Shown here: positions 17,492 to 26,054 of the stretch, in pieces
Numbering within the stretch: the first letter of the stretch is position 1
How the letters are laid out: each line of letters opens with the position of its first letter
Assembly (NCBI GenBank): GCA_017302035.1
Contig: JAFLEA010000013.1
Location: 1-57,491 of the forward strand
Length of the DNA stretch: 57,491 nucleotides
Direction: 5' to 3'
DNA from: Lysobacterales bacterium
Lineage (GTDB): Bacteria; Pseudomonadota; Gammaproteobacteria; Xanthomonadales; Xanthomonadaceae
The notes under the pieces: model-generated
Seen by the model: the letters and a program-made list of their open reading frames with translations, nothing else
What the model was told of the DNA's origin: nothing
Database searches by the model: none
Made by a program: the position numbers and the translations under genes

Positions 17492-17531
17492 ATGTAACCG
17501 TTCCGTCACCCTTGATTCGCGAGGCTGTCAA
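17492..17531 (+). promoter_or_regulatory. PhoB-box-like repeats upstream of oprP
   Basis: Plus-strand repeats ATGTAAC (17492-17498) and CCGTCAC (17503-17509) are 11 bp apart, with CTGTCAA at 17525-17531, again 22 bp further on. This mirrors the arrangement on the divergent pstS1 side, so both genes probably respond to PhoB. Confidence 0.6.
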
Positions 17532-17613
17532 ATCGGGGCCGCAACCTGAGCGGCGTCCATCGGGCCCTCGACTTCCCGCCCCCACCCACGCGTACGATCC
17601 TCAGGAGAGCCGC

Positions 17614-18834
17614 ATGCGCCATTCCCTTCTTGCCGTCGCAATCGCCATGGGCCTGGGCGGCACGGTTTCCTTCGAGGCCGCCGCGGCCGACACCGCCGAA
17701 GTGGCGGCGCTCAAGGCCGCGCTGGCCCAGTTGCAGGCCCAGCAGGCCGAACTGGTGGCCAGGGTGGCGGAACTGGAGACGCGCACCGATGCGCAGTCCG
17801 ACGTCAACATCGAGCAGGCCAAGACCAACGAATCGGTGGTGCCGGCGGTCGACTCGCTGAAGAAGCTGGTCAACGACACCAAGGTCGGCGGGCGCATCTT
17901 CTTCGACGTCACCAGCCGTACCGAAGAGGTCAACGGGGTCAGGACCAACAACACCGGCACCGGTTTCGACGTGACCCGGATGTACCTGAGCGTGGACCAC
18001 AAATTCGACAACGTCTGGTCGGCCAACCTGACGTCCGATGCGCAATACCTCTCGTTCGGCTCGGGCGCGGGCGCCAACCAGGCGCACAGCGTCGAGGTCT
18101 TCATCAAGAAGGCCTACGTGCAGGCCAAGTGGAGCGATGCACTGTTCATGCGGGTCGGCGCCGCCGACACGCCGTGGGTTCCGTTCGTCGAGAAGTACTA
18201 CGGCATGCGCTACGTGAACGGCGTGCTGTACGACCGGCTGTCGTACGGCACCTCGGCGGACTGGGGCCTGCACATCGGCGGCGAAACCGCCGGCGGCTTC
18301 AACTACGCCGCCGCGATCATCAACGGCCGCGGCTACCGCAATCCGTCGCGCAGCCAGCGGGTGGATTTCGAAGGGCGCGTCGGCTGGGCGCCGACGCCGT
18401 ACACCGTGGTCGCCGTGGGTGCCTATACCGGGCAGCGCGGCAACAACACCGCCACGGTCGATCCGCCGCACACCGCGCGGCGTCTGAGCGCCATGGCCGC
18501 CTATGCCGACACCAAGATGCGTCTGGGCGCGGAATGGTTCACCGCCGACAACTGGGCGGTCACCAACACGCTCGACGACACCGCCTCGGGCTGGTCGGCA
18601 TGGGCCAGCTATGCCCTGACCAAGAGCGGGATCACCGCCTTCGGCCGTTACGACGACGCCGATACCAGCAAGAAGTTGAACCCGTCCTACAACAACGCCT
18701 ACTGGCACCTGGGCGTGGAATTCCCGGTGGTCAAGGGCGTCAAGCTTTCGGCGGTGTACAAGGACACCACGGCCAAGGCCGCCAAGGAGACCCGGACCCG
18801 GGAACTCGGCGTCTGGGGCGACGTTCAGTTCTGA
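17614..18834 (+). CDS. oprP: OprP/OprO-type phosphate- or polyphosphate-selective porin
   Basis: Trimeric outer-membrane porin for phosphate or polyphosphate. ATG at 17614 with AGGAG upstream; the longer open frame back to 17458 runs through the Pho boxes and is rejected. 406 aa: signal peptide (SLLAVAIAMGLGG-TVSFEAAAA), an N-terminal periplasmic coiled coil (LKAALAQLQAQQAELVARV), then a beta barrel (GGRIFFDVTSRTEEV ... YALTKSGITAFGRYDD ... AVYKDTTAKAAK) ending in the C-terminal Phe. Divergent from pstS1, completing the route phosphate takes across the envelope. Confidence 0.9.
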   Translation: MRHSLLAVAIAMGLGGTVSFEAAAADTAEVAALKAALAQLQAQQAELVARVAELETRTDAQSDVNIEQAKTNESVVPAVDSLKKLVNDTKVGGRIFFDVTSRTEEVNGVRTNNTGTGFDVTRMYLSVDHKFDNVWSANLTSDAQYLSFGSGAGANQAHSVEVFIKKAYVQAKWSDALFMRVGAADTPWVPFVEKYYGMRYVNGVLYDRLSYGTSADWGLHIGGETAGGFNYAAAIINGRGYRNPSRSQRVDFEGRVGWAPTPYTVVAVGAYTGQRGNNTATVDPPHTARRLSAMAAYADTKMRLGAEWFTADNWAVTNTLDDTASGWSAWASYALTKSGITAFGRYDDADTSKKLNPSYNNAYWHLGVEFPVVKGVKLSAVYKDTTAKAAKETRTRELGVWGDVQF

Positions 18835-18864
18835 ATCCGGGCCGCCCGCGGTCGGCCGGGGCGC

Positions 18865-19521
18865 TCAGCCGGGCGTCTTGTCCGGCCAGCGGCACAGGTC
18901 GCGGATCACGCACTGCGGGCAGTCGGGCTTGCGCGCCTTGCACACGTAGCGCCCGTGCAGGATCAACCAGTGGTGCGCGTCGTGCATGAACTCGGCCGGC
19001 ACCCGCCTGAGCAGCCCGTCCTCGACCGCGCGCACGTCCTTGCCCGGGGCCAGGCCGGTGCGGTTGGCGACGCGGAAGATGTGGGTGTCCACCGCCATGG
19101 TCGGTTCGCCGAAGGCGGTGTTGAGCACCACGTTGGCGGTCTTGCGGCCGACCCCGGGCAGGGCTTCCAGCGCAGCGCGTTCGCGCGGCACTTCACCGCC
19201 GTGTTCGGCCACCAGGATCGCGCAGGTGGCGATCACGTTCTTGGCCTTGGCGTTGTACAGGCCGATGGTGGCGATGTGTTTCTTCAGCCCTTCCTCGCCG
19301 AGGGCCAGGATCGCCTGCGGGGTGTTGGCCACCGGGTACAGCCGGCGGGTGGCCTTGTTCACGCCGACGTCGGTGGCCTGGGCCGAGAGGATCACCGCGA
19401 CCAGCAGTTCGAACGGGGTGGAGTACTCCAGTTCGGTGGTCGGATGCGGATTGAGTTCGCGCAGGCGCGAGAACATCTCGCGGATCTGCTCGCGGGTCAT
19501 CATGCGCGCGCGCGCCGCCAT
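18865..19521 (-). CDS. nth: endonuclease III (DNA glycosylase/AP lyase)
   Basis: Base-excision repair enzyme removing oxidised pyrimidines. 218 aa, family-typical. It has the helix-hairpin-helix LPGVGRKTANVVLNTAF with the catalytic Lys, the catalytic Asp in VDTHIFRVANR, and the 4Fe-4S cluster C-x6-C-x2-C-x5-C in CKARKPDCPQCVIRDLC. The ATG at 19521 shares one base with the stop of the upstream small gene; an internal ATG at 19503 (MTREQIREMF) is an alternative. It converges on oprP with only 30 bases between. Confidence 0.95.
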   Translation of the reverse strand: MAARARMMTREQIREMFSRLRELNPHPTTELEYSTPFELLVAVILSAQATDVGVNKATRRLYPVANTPQAILALGEEGLKKHIATIGLYNAKAKNVIATCAILVAEHGGEVPRERAALEALPGVGRKTANVVLNTAFGEPTMAVDTHIFRVANRTGLAPGKDVRAVEDGLLRRVPAEFMHDAHHWLILHGRYVCKARKPDCPQCVIRDLCRWPDKTPG

Positions 19522-19892
19522 CAGCTGGACTGCCCGCCGCTGGCCTTGGCGCTGGCGCGGGCCAGGGCCGCGGCTGCGGCCGGCGGCAGTGCCACCGGGG
19601 CCGCACTCGCCGTGGCCGCCGCAGGCTGGGAGCCTGCAGCGCGGCGCGCGGCACGTTCGCGGGCTTGCCGGTCCAGCCGTTCGGCGCGCGCGCGATGGCG
19701 CGCGCGCGCCGCCCACGCGGTTCGCAGCTGATCCTGGGCTGCGCGCAGCGGCGCATCTTCCGCCGCGTCGCCCGTCGCGAACTGCATCAGGCCGGCGTCC
19801 AGCGCCGCATCGACGTCACCGACCCCGAGCAGCGCCAGCAACTGCCGGCGCAAGGCCTTGGCGCTGGTGCCGGCGTCGTACTGGCCCGCCAT
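19521..19892 (-). CDS. Ala/Arg-rich hypothetical protein upstream of nth
   Basis: 123 aa, not confidently recognised. A short N-terminal helical part (SAKALRRQLLALLGVGDVDA) leads into an Ala/Arg-rich probable helix (RTAWAARARHRARAERLDRQ) and an Ala/Pro-rich tail. In relatives nth is often preceded by rnfB, whose C-terminal tail has this same composition, so it may be a diverged tail or a fragment of an RnfB-like protein that lacks the ferredoxin domain; that is a guess. It is coupled to nth through a one-base overlap (ATGA-type) and starts 10 bases after an enoyl-CoA hydratase, so it is probably expressed. Confidence 0.5.
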   Translation of the reverse strand: MAGQYDAGTSAKALRRQLLALLGVGDVDAALDAGLMQFATGDAAEDAPLRAAQDQLRTAWAARARHRARAERLDRQARERAARRAAGSQPAAATASAAPVALPPAAAAALARASAKASGGQSS

Positions 19893-19901
19893 CGCCGTGC
19901 C

Positions 19902-20684
19902 TCAGCGGTTGCGGAACTGCGGCTTGCGCTTCTCGAGGAAGGCGCCGGTGCCCTCGCGCATGTCCTCGCTGGCGAACAGCAGGGCGAACTGCGCGGTCTC
20001 GAACTGCAGGCCTTCCTCGATCGCGCATTCCCCGCCCAGTACCACCGCGTCGAGTACGCCGCGCAGGGCCAGCGGCGCGGCGCTGGCCAGTTGCGCGGCG
20101 AGCTGCATCGTCTGTGCCTCCAGTTCGGCGGCCGGGACCACCCGGTTGACCAGGCCCAGTTGCAGCGCCCGCGCCGCATCGATCGGTACCCCGGTCAGGC
20201 ACAGCTCCAGCGCCGCGGCGCGGCCGGCCAGGCGCAGCAGGCGTTGGGTGCCCCCGAAACCGGGGACCAGGCCCAGGTTCACCTCCGGCTGGCCCAGCCT
20301 CGCGGTGTCGGCAGCGATCCGCAGGTGGCAGGCCATGGCCAGTTCCAGGCCACCGCCCAGTGCGTATCCGTTCAGCATTGCGACGACCGGCTTGGGCAGG
20401 CGCTCGATCCGGCGCATCAGGCGCTGGCCGACCAGCGAGAACTCGCGGCCCTCGATCGCGCTCAACCCGTTCATCTCGGCGATGTCGGCACCGGCCACGA
20501 AGGCCTTGGGGCCGCTGCCGGTCAGGACCAGCGTCCGCACCGCCGCATCCTCGGCGGCCGCGGCGAAAGCCGCATCCAGCGCCTCCAGGGTCGCCCGGTT
20601 CAATGCATTCAGCTTGTCCGGGCGATCGACGGTGAGGATGCGGACGCCATCGGCGTCGCGGCTGAGGACGGGGCTGGCCGTCAT
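19902..20684 (-). CDS. enoyl-CoA hydratase/isomerase family protein
   Basis: Crotonase-fold enzyme, probably hydrating 2-enoyl-CoA in beta-oxidation or amino acid breakdown. Start at the ATG at 20684 (MTASPVLSRDADGVRIL); the longer frame is a shadow. The oxyanion-hole residues are in PKAFVAGADIAEM and YALGGGLELAMACHLRIAA, and the glutamate is in LGQPEVNLGLVPGFGGTQRL, as in true hydratases. 260 aa. Its C-terminus is the canonical one (MREGTGAFLEKRKPQF). It probably forms an operon with the small gene and nth downstream. Confidence 0.88.
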   Translation of the reverse strand: MTASPVLSRDADGVRILTVDRPDKLNALNRATLEALDAAFAAAAEDAAVRTLVLTGSGPKAFVAGADIAEMNGLSAIEGREFSLVGQRLMRRIERLPKPVVAMLNGYALGGGLELAMACHLRIAADTARLGQPEVNLGLVPGFGGTQRLLRLAGRAAALELCLTGVPIDAARALQLGLVNRVVPAAELEAQTMQLAAQLASAAPLALRGVLDAVVLGGECAIEEGLQFETAQFALLFASEDMREGTGAFLEKRKPQFRNR

Positions 20685-20848
20685 GGGGGGACTCCTGGTC
20701 GGCAATGTGAAGGCGGGGGCGGGAACTTCCCGCCGGGGCGGCGGTCCCAAGGCCGTCCGCGCTGGCGGGCCGCCGGTGCGGCGGCTATCCTAGCGCGTCC
20801 GCTACCGCCGGGCTCCCGCCCGGCGCCACCCTTCCGGAGAAGAATTAG

Positions 20849-21550
20849 ATGAAGTTGCGTCCGATCGCTGTCGCCGTTGCCGCCCTGGCCCTGGCCGGCA
20901 GTGCTTTCGCCCAGGACACCGCGTCCGAGAAGGGCAAGCTGAGCTATTACTTCGGCTACGACTACGGCAGCAACCTGGCCGAGCTGCAGGAGCGCGGCGA
21001 GCCGCTCGACGTGAACTCCGTGGTCAAGGGTCTGCAGGATGCCCTGGCCAAGAAGCAGCCGGCGGTCAGCGCCGAACAGCTGAAGCCGGCGGTGGAGGCC
21101 TTCCAGAAGCGTGAACAGGCCCGCGCCCAGCAGGCCAAGGCGCAGTACGACAAGGCCGCTGCCGAGAACAAGACCCGCTCCGACCAGTTCATGGCCCAGA
21201 ACAAGGCCAAGCCGGGCGTGCAGACCCTGCCCAGCGGCGTGCAGTACCGCGTCCTGGAACAGGGCAAGGGCGCCAAGCCGACCCAGGCCAGCACCGTGCA
21301 GTTGGAAGTGGCCGGTCCGTTCCCGTTCGGCCAGCACCCGGAACAGGCGCGCCCGGCGCAGCAGATCCCCAACATCAAGGTCAGCGAAGTCGAGATGGCC
21401 GCCATGCGCGAGGTGCTGCTGCTGATGCCGGCCGGCTCCAAGTGGGAAGTGGCGCTGCCGCCGGACAAGGCCTACGGCGCCGATCCGCGCACCCCGTTCC
21501 CGCCGAACGTGGCGGTGGTGTTCGAGATCAAGCTGGTTTCGGTCAAGTAA
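20849..21550 (+). CDS. FKBP-type PPIase-like exported protein, degenerate C-domain
   Basis: 233 aa with a signal peptide (PIAVAVAALALAGSAFA). The N-terminal half is the FKBP_N dimerisation domain (KLSYYFGYDYGSNLAELQER ... VVKGLQDALAKKQPA) and a long helix (FQKREQARAQQAKAQYDKAA), as in Mip/FkpA proteins. The C-terminal half keeps the FKBP outline (LPSGVQYRVLEQGKGAKPT ... LPPDKAYGADPRTPFPPN-VAVVFEIKLV) but lacks the usual DG-x-x-FDSS segment and the tryptophan of the active site, replaced by a Pro- and Gln-rich stretch. It may therefore act as a periplasmic chaperone with little isomerase activity. RBS GGAGAAG precedes the ATG. Confidence 0.8.
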   Translation: MKLRPIAVAVAALALAGSAFAQDTASEKGKLSYYFGYDYGSNLAELQERGEPLDVNSVVKGLQDALAKKQPAVSAEQLKPAVEAFQKREQARAQQAKAQYDKAAAENKTRSDQFMAQNKAKPGVQTLPSGVQYRVLEQGKGAKPTQASTVQLEVAGPFPFGQHPEQARPAQQIPNIKVSEVEMAAMREVLLLMPAGSKWEVALPPDKAYGADPRTPFPPNVAVVFEIKLVSVK

Positions 21551-21656
21551 ATCCAGCCTCCGGGGATGCCGCCAAGGGTTCCGCGATCGCGCCGGCCTCG
21601 TGCCGGCGCTGTCGTTTCGGCAGGGCGCGTTTCCGCGCTACGCTTGCCCGGACCAT

Positions 21657-22508
21657 GTGCGGCCGACCGTGCTTCCGCTCCATTTCCCGCCCTCCGTCGA
21701 TCCGGCGCCCGCGCAGGCATCCTCCAGCCCGTGCGTGCGGGCCTGCCGTATCGGCGTGGACGGGCTGTGCGGCGGCTGCCTGCGCAGCCGCGACGAGATC
21801 GCGCGCTGGTCGCGGATGGACGAAGGCGAGCGGCGGCGGATGATGGACGGCGAACTGGCCGACCGCGAGCGCGAGCGCTTCGCTTTCCTGGCGTGCCTGC
21901 CCGAGCGGGCACGCCTGCGCGCGGCACTGTATCCGTTGCGCCAACCGCCGGCGGGCGAGGGCTGGAACCGTTCCGAACTGGAAGACCTGTTCCCGCCGGC
22001 GGCGGTGCCGGCCGAGGCCGCGGTGCTGGTCGGCCTGGTGCCGCGTGGCGACGCGGGCACCCAGGTGCTGCTGACCCGGCGCACCGACGCACTGCGCCAC
22101 CACGGTGGCCAGGTGAGCTTTCCGGGCGGCCGGGTCGAGGCGCACGACGCCGGAGTGCTGGCTGCGGCGTTGCGCGAGAGCGGTGAGGAAATCGCGCTGG
22201 ATGCCGCGCAGGTGGCGCCCCTGGGCTACCTGGATCCGCTGCTCACCGTCAGCGGCTTCCGGGTTACTCCGGTGGTGGCCGCGATCGATCCGGCCTACGT
22301 GCCGCGCCCGGATCCGGGCGAGGTCGCCGACGTGTTCGAGGTGCCGTTCGGGTTCCTGATGGCGGCGGCGAACCTGCGCCAGATCGAGGTCGAGTACAAC
22401 GGACGCCCGCGCAGCCTGCTCGAATACGACTGGCCGGGCCAGCGCATCTGGGGCGCGACCGCAGCGATCCTGTACAACCTGCGGCGCAGGCTGGAGGAGG
22501 GCGCATGA
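21657..22508 (+). CDS. DUF1289 domain fused to NUDIX CoA pyrophosphatase
   Basis: Two domains in one frame. Residues ~20-75 carry the DUF1289 cysteine motif SPCVRACRIGVDGLCGGCLR and SRDEIARWSRMDEGERRR. The remainder is a NUDIX hydrolase of the CoA-pyrophosphatase type (LLTRRTDALRHHGGQVSFPG, then GGRVEAHDAGVLAAALRESG with EE), which would cut CoA to 3',5'-ADP and 4'-phosphopantetheine. The start is uncertain: GTG at 21657 is used here; GTG at 21600 is the other option and neither has a clear RBS. It overlaps the next ATG by 4 bases. DUF1289 is often a separate small gene in relatives. Confidence 0.78.
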   Translation: MRPTVLPLHFPPSVDPAPAQASSSPCVRACRIGVDGLCGGCLRSRDEIARWSRMDEGERRRMMDGELADRERERFAFLACLPERARLRAALYPLRQPPAGEGWNRSELEDLFPPAAVPAEAAVLVGLVPRGDAGTQVLLTRRTDALRHHGGQVSFPGGRVEAHDAGVLAAALRESGEEIALDAAQVAPLGYLDPLLTVSGFRVTPVVAAIDPAYVPRPDPGEVADVFEVPFGFLMAAANLRQIEVEYNGRPRSLLEYDWPGQRIWGATAAILYNLRRRLEEGA

Positions 22509-23368
22509 GCGAAGCGGACTGGACCACGCTGGTGGCAGTGGATGCGCTGGCGGCGAGGCTGGGCGACCCCGCATTGCGCCTGCTCGATGCGCGCGCGGTC
22601 CTGGCCGATCCGGCCGCGGGCCGCGCCGCATACGCGGCCTCGCACCTGCCCGGCGCAATCCACGCCGACCTGGACCGCGATCTTTCCGAGCATGCGGTCG
22701 CCGGGCAGGGGCGGCACCCGCTGCCCGATCCCGCCGCATTCGCGCGCCGGGCCGGCGCGTGGGGCCTCGGACCTGCACAGCAGGTGGTGGTCTACGATGC
22801 CGGCGACGGCAGCATGGCCGCCGCGCGCGCCTGGTGGCTGCTGACAGTGCTCGGCCACACCCGCGTGGCCGTCCTCGATGGCGGACTGGCGGCGTGGCGC
22901 GCGGCGGGATTGCCGGAAACCGCCTCCCCCGAGGCGCCGGTGGCGTTGCCGCCGTATCCGGCCGCCGGTTTCGACCGTTCGCGGATCGCCGAGGCGGCCG
23001 ATGTGCTGTCGCGCCTCGGCGAGGCGCCAGGCTGGCTGCTCGACGCGCGCGCCGGGGAACGCTTCCGCGGCGAGGCCGAACCGATCGACCCGGTGGCCGG
23101 CCACGTGCCCGGCGCCCTCAACCGGCCGTTCGCGCTGAACCTGCGCGATGGACGTTTCCGTCCCGCGGACGAATTGCGCGCGGAACTCGAGCCGCTGCTG
23201 CACGGCCGCCCGCCTGCACAGGCGGTGCTGATGTGCGGTTCCGGGGTGACCGCCTGCCACTTGTTGCTGGCGATGGAATACGCCGGCCTGCCCGGCGCGC
23301 AGGTGTACGCCGGTTCCTGGAGCGGCTGGATCGCCGATCCGGCGCGCCCGGTGGCGAGCGGGCCGTAG
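22505..23368 (+). CDS. sseA: thiosulfate/3-mercaptopyruvate sulfurtransferase, tandem rhodanese
   Basis: 287 aa with two rhodanese domains (~8-130 and ~150-282). Structural motifs: RLLDARAVLADPAAGRAAY, SHLPGAIHADLD and VVVYDAGDGSMAAARAWWLL in the inactive first domain; WLLDARAGERFRGE and GHVPGALNRPF in the second. The active-site loop CGSGVTACH carries the catalytic cysteine and the G-S-G-V-T signature of mercaptopyruvate sulfurtransferases. The symbol follows this signature. The 4-base overlap with the NUDIX gene shows cotranscription. Confidence 0.85.
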   Translation: MSEADWTTLVAVDALAARLGDPALRLLDARAVLADPAAGRAAYAASHLPGAIHADLDRDLSEHAVAGQGRHPLPDPAAFARRAGAWGLGPAQQVVVYDAGDGSMAAARAWWLLTVLGHTRVAVLDGGLAAWRAAGLPETASPEAPVALPPYPAAGFDRSRIAEAADVLSRLGEAPGWLLDARAGERFRGEAEPIDPVAGHVPGALNRPFALNLRDGRFRPADELRAELEPLLHGRPPAQAVLMCGSGVTACHLLLAMEYAGLPGAQVYAGSWSGWIADPARPVASGP

Positions 23369-23380
23369 CGCGGCGCCGGC

Positions 23381-24157
23381 CTATTTCCCCAGCTTGGCCA
23401 GCAGTGCGTGCAGGCCGGCCTGGGTGTCCGGCTCGTACCAGCCATCGACGAAGCGGTCCAGATCCAGGTTTTCCGGCGCCAGCGCCTCCACCAGGTCGGC
23501 GCGCGCCCGTGAACGGGTGAGCAGCATCGGCGCGCGCGGCAAGGCCAGCAGCGTACCCAGCCACTCCAGCGCGCGCGGCAGCACCTGCCCGGCGTCGGCC
23601 AGTTCGTCGACCAGCCCGATCCGCAGCGCCTCCTCGGCCGGCACCATGCTGCCGCCGACCAGCAGCCGCTCGGCGCGGTAGCGGCCGATCACGCGCCGCA
23701 TCAGCCGCTGGGCACCGTCGGGCACGGCCAGGCCGACCTGGGTCTCGTTCATGCCGATCATGTAGGGCTTGGCCGGGTTCGGCGAGCGCGCCATCACCCG
23801 GTAGTCGCAGCACAGCGACAGCACGCAGCCGCCGGCGGGGGCGTGGCCGGCGATCGCCGCCGCCACCGGGATGCGCAGGCCCGCCAGCGCGCGCGCCGCG
23901 CCGAAGAACGCGCCCCAGGCCGCGTGCAGCGCCTGCCGGTCCTGGCCCAGCGACATCAGGTGCGGCACGTCCAGGCCGGCGGAGAAGATCCCGGTCGCGC
24001 CGGACAGCACCACCGCCTCGGCGTCGCCGGCCACCGCTGCGTCCAGCGCGGCGATCAATGCGCGGCACAGCGCCGGGTCCAGCGCATTCACCGGCGGCCG
24101 CGCCAGGCGCAGCTCGCGGATGCGGCCGTGGTCGAAGGTCTGCACGTGGTGGGTCAT
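23381..24157 (-). CDS. enoyl-CoA hydratase/isomerase family protein
   Basis: Crotonase superfamily, 258 aa from the ATG at 24157 (MTHHVQTFDHGRIRELRLAR). Conserved loops: VNALDPALCRAL, SGATGIFSAGLDVPHLM and GHAPAGGCVLSLCCDYRVMA. At the second catalytic position it has NETQVGLAVPDGAQRL, so one Glu is present, unlike the PEV of the crotonase at 19902; the reaction is probably an isomerisation or a hydration, unresolved. Convergent with the sulfurtransferase, 12 bases between stops; divergent from the copper chaperone gene. Confidence 0.82.
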   Translation of the reverse strand: MTHHVQTFDHGRIRELRLARPPVNALDPALCRALIAALDAAVAGDAEAVVLSGATGIFSAGLDVPHLMSLGQDRQALHAAWGAFFGAARALAGLRIPVAAAIAGHAPAGGCVLSLCCDYRVMARSPNPAKPYMIGMNETQVGLAVPDGAQRLMRRVIGRYRAERLLVGGSMVPAEEALRIGLVDELADAGQVLPRALEWLGTLLALPRAPMLLTRSRARADLVEALAPENLDLDRFVDGWYEPDTQAGLHALLAKLGK

Positions 24158-24201
24158 GGAGCGTCCGTGGTGGCGGGCGGGAGTGTCGGTATCATAGGCG
24201 G

Positions 24202-24678
24202 ATGCGCACGCAATGGATCCTTCCTTTCTGGTTGTCGCTGGCCGTCGCCGCGATGCCCCTGGCCACGTCGGCACACCCCGGCGACAAGCCGGCGCAGGCG
24301 CCCGCCTGCCTGGTGGTCGAGGACGGCTGGATCCGTCTGCCGCCGACGCCACGGCCGATGCTCGCCGGCTTCGGCCGCATCGCCAATCGCTGCAAGGAAG
24401 GGCAGGCGGTGGTGGCGGTGCGCAGCCCGCGATTCGGCGAGGTATCGCTGCACGAGACCCGCATGGTCGACGGCGTCAGCCGGATGCGCGAGCTGGAACG
24501 GCTGCCGGTCCCCGCCGGCGGGCAGGCCGTGCTGCAACCGGGCGGACTGCACCTGATGTTGATGGAGCCGGATGCGGTGCTGGCCGAAGGCGAACGGGTG
24601 CCGCTGGTGCTGGTGCTGGATGACGGGCGCGAGATCGGCGCCGAGCTGGTGGTGGCCAAGGCTGCACCCAGCCCCTGA
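24202..24678 (+). CDS. copper chaperone PCu(A)C
   Basis: Periplasmic Cu(I) carrier that delivers copper to cytochrome oxidase. 158 aa with signal peptide (FWLSLAVAAMPLATSA) and a cupredoxin-like domain. The metal ligands are visible as VSLHETRMVDGVSRM and GLHLMLMEPD (H-x-M). It faces the opposite way to the neighbouring crotonase; the universal stress protein follows 46 bases downstream. With the bufferin operon it is the second copper-handling locus in the window. Confidence 0.87.
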   Translation: MRTQWILPFWLSLAVAAMPLATSAHPGDKPAQAPACLVVEDGWIRLPPTPRPMLAGFGRIANRCKEGQAVVAVRSPRFGEVSLHETRMVDGVSRMRELERLPVPAGGQAVLQPGGLHLMLMEPDAVLAEGERVPLVLVLDDGREIGAELVVAKAAPSP

Positions 24679-24724
24679 TCGCAAGCAACGAACTGAGTGG
24701 CATGTGGCCACGAGGGAGACAGGC

Positions 24725-25633
24725 ATGAACGGGGCGGACCGGGCGAATCGAAGCGGGGCGCCGCCGCGAGGCATCCTGTTGGCAAGCGACCTCGGCGCGC
24801 GCAGCGACCGCGCATTCGATCGCGCCGTGCAGTTGGCCCGGGCCTGGGATGCGCGCCTGGTGGTGGCCACGGTGATCGAGGCGAACGCAGGCCAGGCCGA
24901 GGCGATGGTGGTGCGCGATCCGCCCGACTGGTACCGCGGCGAAGATCCGGTGCACGCCGCCGAACGGCGCCTGCTGGAAGATGCCTCGGCGCGCGGGGTG
25001 CGCGCCGCGTTGCGGGTGGAGCGGGGCACCCCGGACGAACGGCTGCTGGAGGTGGCGGACGAGGAAGGCTGCGGCCTGGTGGTGACCGGCGTGGCGCGGC
25101 ACGAATCGCTCGGGCGCACGGTGCTCGGTTCGACCGTGGACCGGCTGGCGCGGCGCTCGCAGGTGCCGGTGCTGGTGGTACGCGGGCGCGTGCACGCGCC
25201 CTACCGGCGCATGCTGGTGGCCAGCGACTGGTCGGCTTCGTCCGAGCACGCGCTGTGGACCGCGGCCACGCTGTTCCCGGATGCGGCGATCACCGTCCTG
25301 CACGGCTACGAGGTGCCGATGGCCGGGCTGATGGACGCCGCGCGCGACGGGATGCTGCAGGCGGCACGCGACCAGGCCCTGGCCGACGGTCGCCGGTTCA
25401 TCGACCGTTGCCGGCTGCCGGGCGGTTCCGGCAACGTCAGCCTGGTGGTCGAGCGCGGGGATCCGTCGTTGCTGATGCGGCTGTATGCCGGCCAGTTCCC
25501 GGTCGACCTGGCGGTGGTCGCGACCCATGGGCGTAGCGCGCTGTTCGACATGCTGCTCGGCAGCGTGGCCCAGCGCCTGATCGAGGACTCCCCGGTGGAT
25601 ACCCTGGTGGTGCGCGACCCGCGCACGGCCTGA
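24725..25633 (+). CDS. tandem universal stress protein (UspA family)
   Basis: 302 aa with two Usp domains (~14-150 and ~157-300). Each ends in the ATP-binding signature G-x2-G-x9-G-S/T: GVARHESLGRTVLGSTVDRL and THGRSALFDMLLGSVAQRL. Both domains retain nucleotide-binding residues, unlike many tandem Usps in which one is degenerate. Cytoplasmic stress-response role known for the family, details unknown. Convergent with the thioesterase gene, with the stops overlapping a small palindrome. Confidence 0.85.
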   Translation: MNGADRANRSGAPPRGILLASDLGARSDRAFDRAVQLARAWDARLVVATVIEANAGQAEAMVVRDPPDWYRGEDPVHAAERRLLEDASARGVRAALRVERGTPDERLLEVADEEGCGLVVTGVARHESLGRTVLGSTVDRLARRSQVPVLVVRGRVHAPYRRMLVASDWSASSEHALWTAATLFPDAAITVLHGYEVPMAGLMDAARDGMLQAARDQALADGRRFIDRCRLPGGSGNVSLVVERGDPSLLMRLYAGQFPVDLAVVATHGRSALFDMLLGSVAQRLIEDSPVDTLVVRDPRTA

Positions 25634-25643
25634 CCGGGTCAGG
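25629..25643. terminator. short palindrome over the convergent stops
   Basis: Perfect inverted repeat CCTGACC-G-GGTCAGG that contains the stop of the Usp gene and the stop of the thioesterase gene. It could form a small bidirectional hairpin but has no T-tract, so terminator activity is doubtful. Confidence 0.35.
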
Positions 25644-26054
25644 TGCAGGCGGCGCGGATCGCTTCGGGGAGCGGCACGCTCCTGCCGGTCCGGGTATCCA
25701 TCCAGACCACGACCACGTTGCCGTCCGAATACAGCACCCGCTCGTCCTTCTGGTCGAGGATGCGGTGGCCGATGGTCACGCTGCTGTTGCCCAGCTTCTC
25801 GACGAACAGCTCGACCACGACGTCGCCCGGCCACACGATCGGCATGCGGTAGTTGACGTTGGTCGCGGCCACCACCGGCATGACGGTCTCCTGCATCGAG
25901 AACGACACGCCCGGCACGGCGGCCAGCCAGCGCACCCGCGCCTCCTCCAGGTAGGAGACGTACTTGGCGTTGTTGACGTGGCCCATGCTGTCCATGTCGC
26001 GCCAGCGCACGCTGATCGGCACCCGGGCCAGCGGGGTATGGGAGGGGGTGACAT

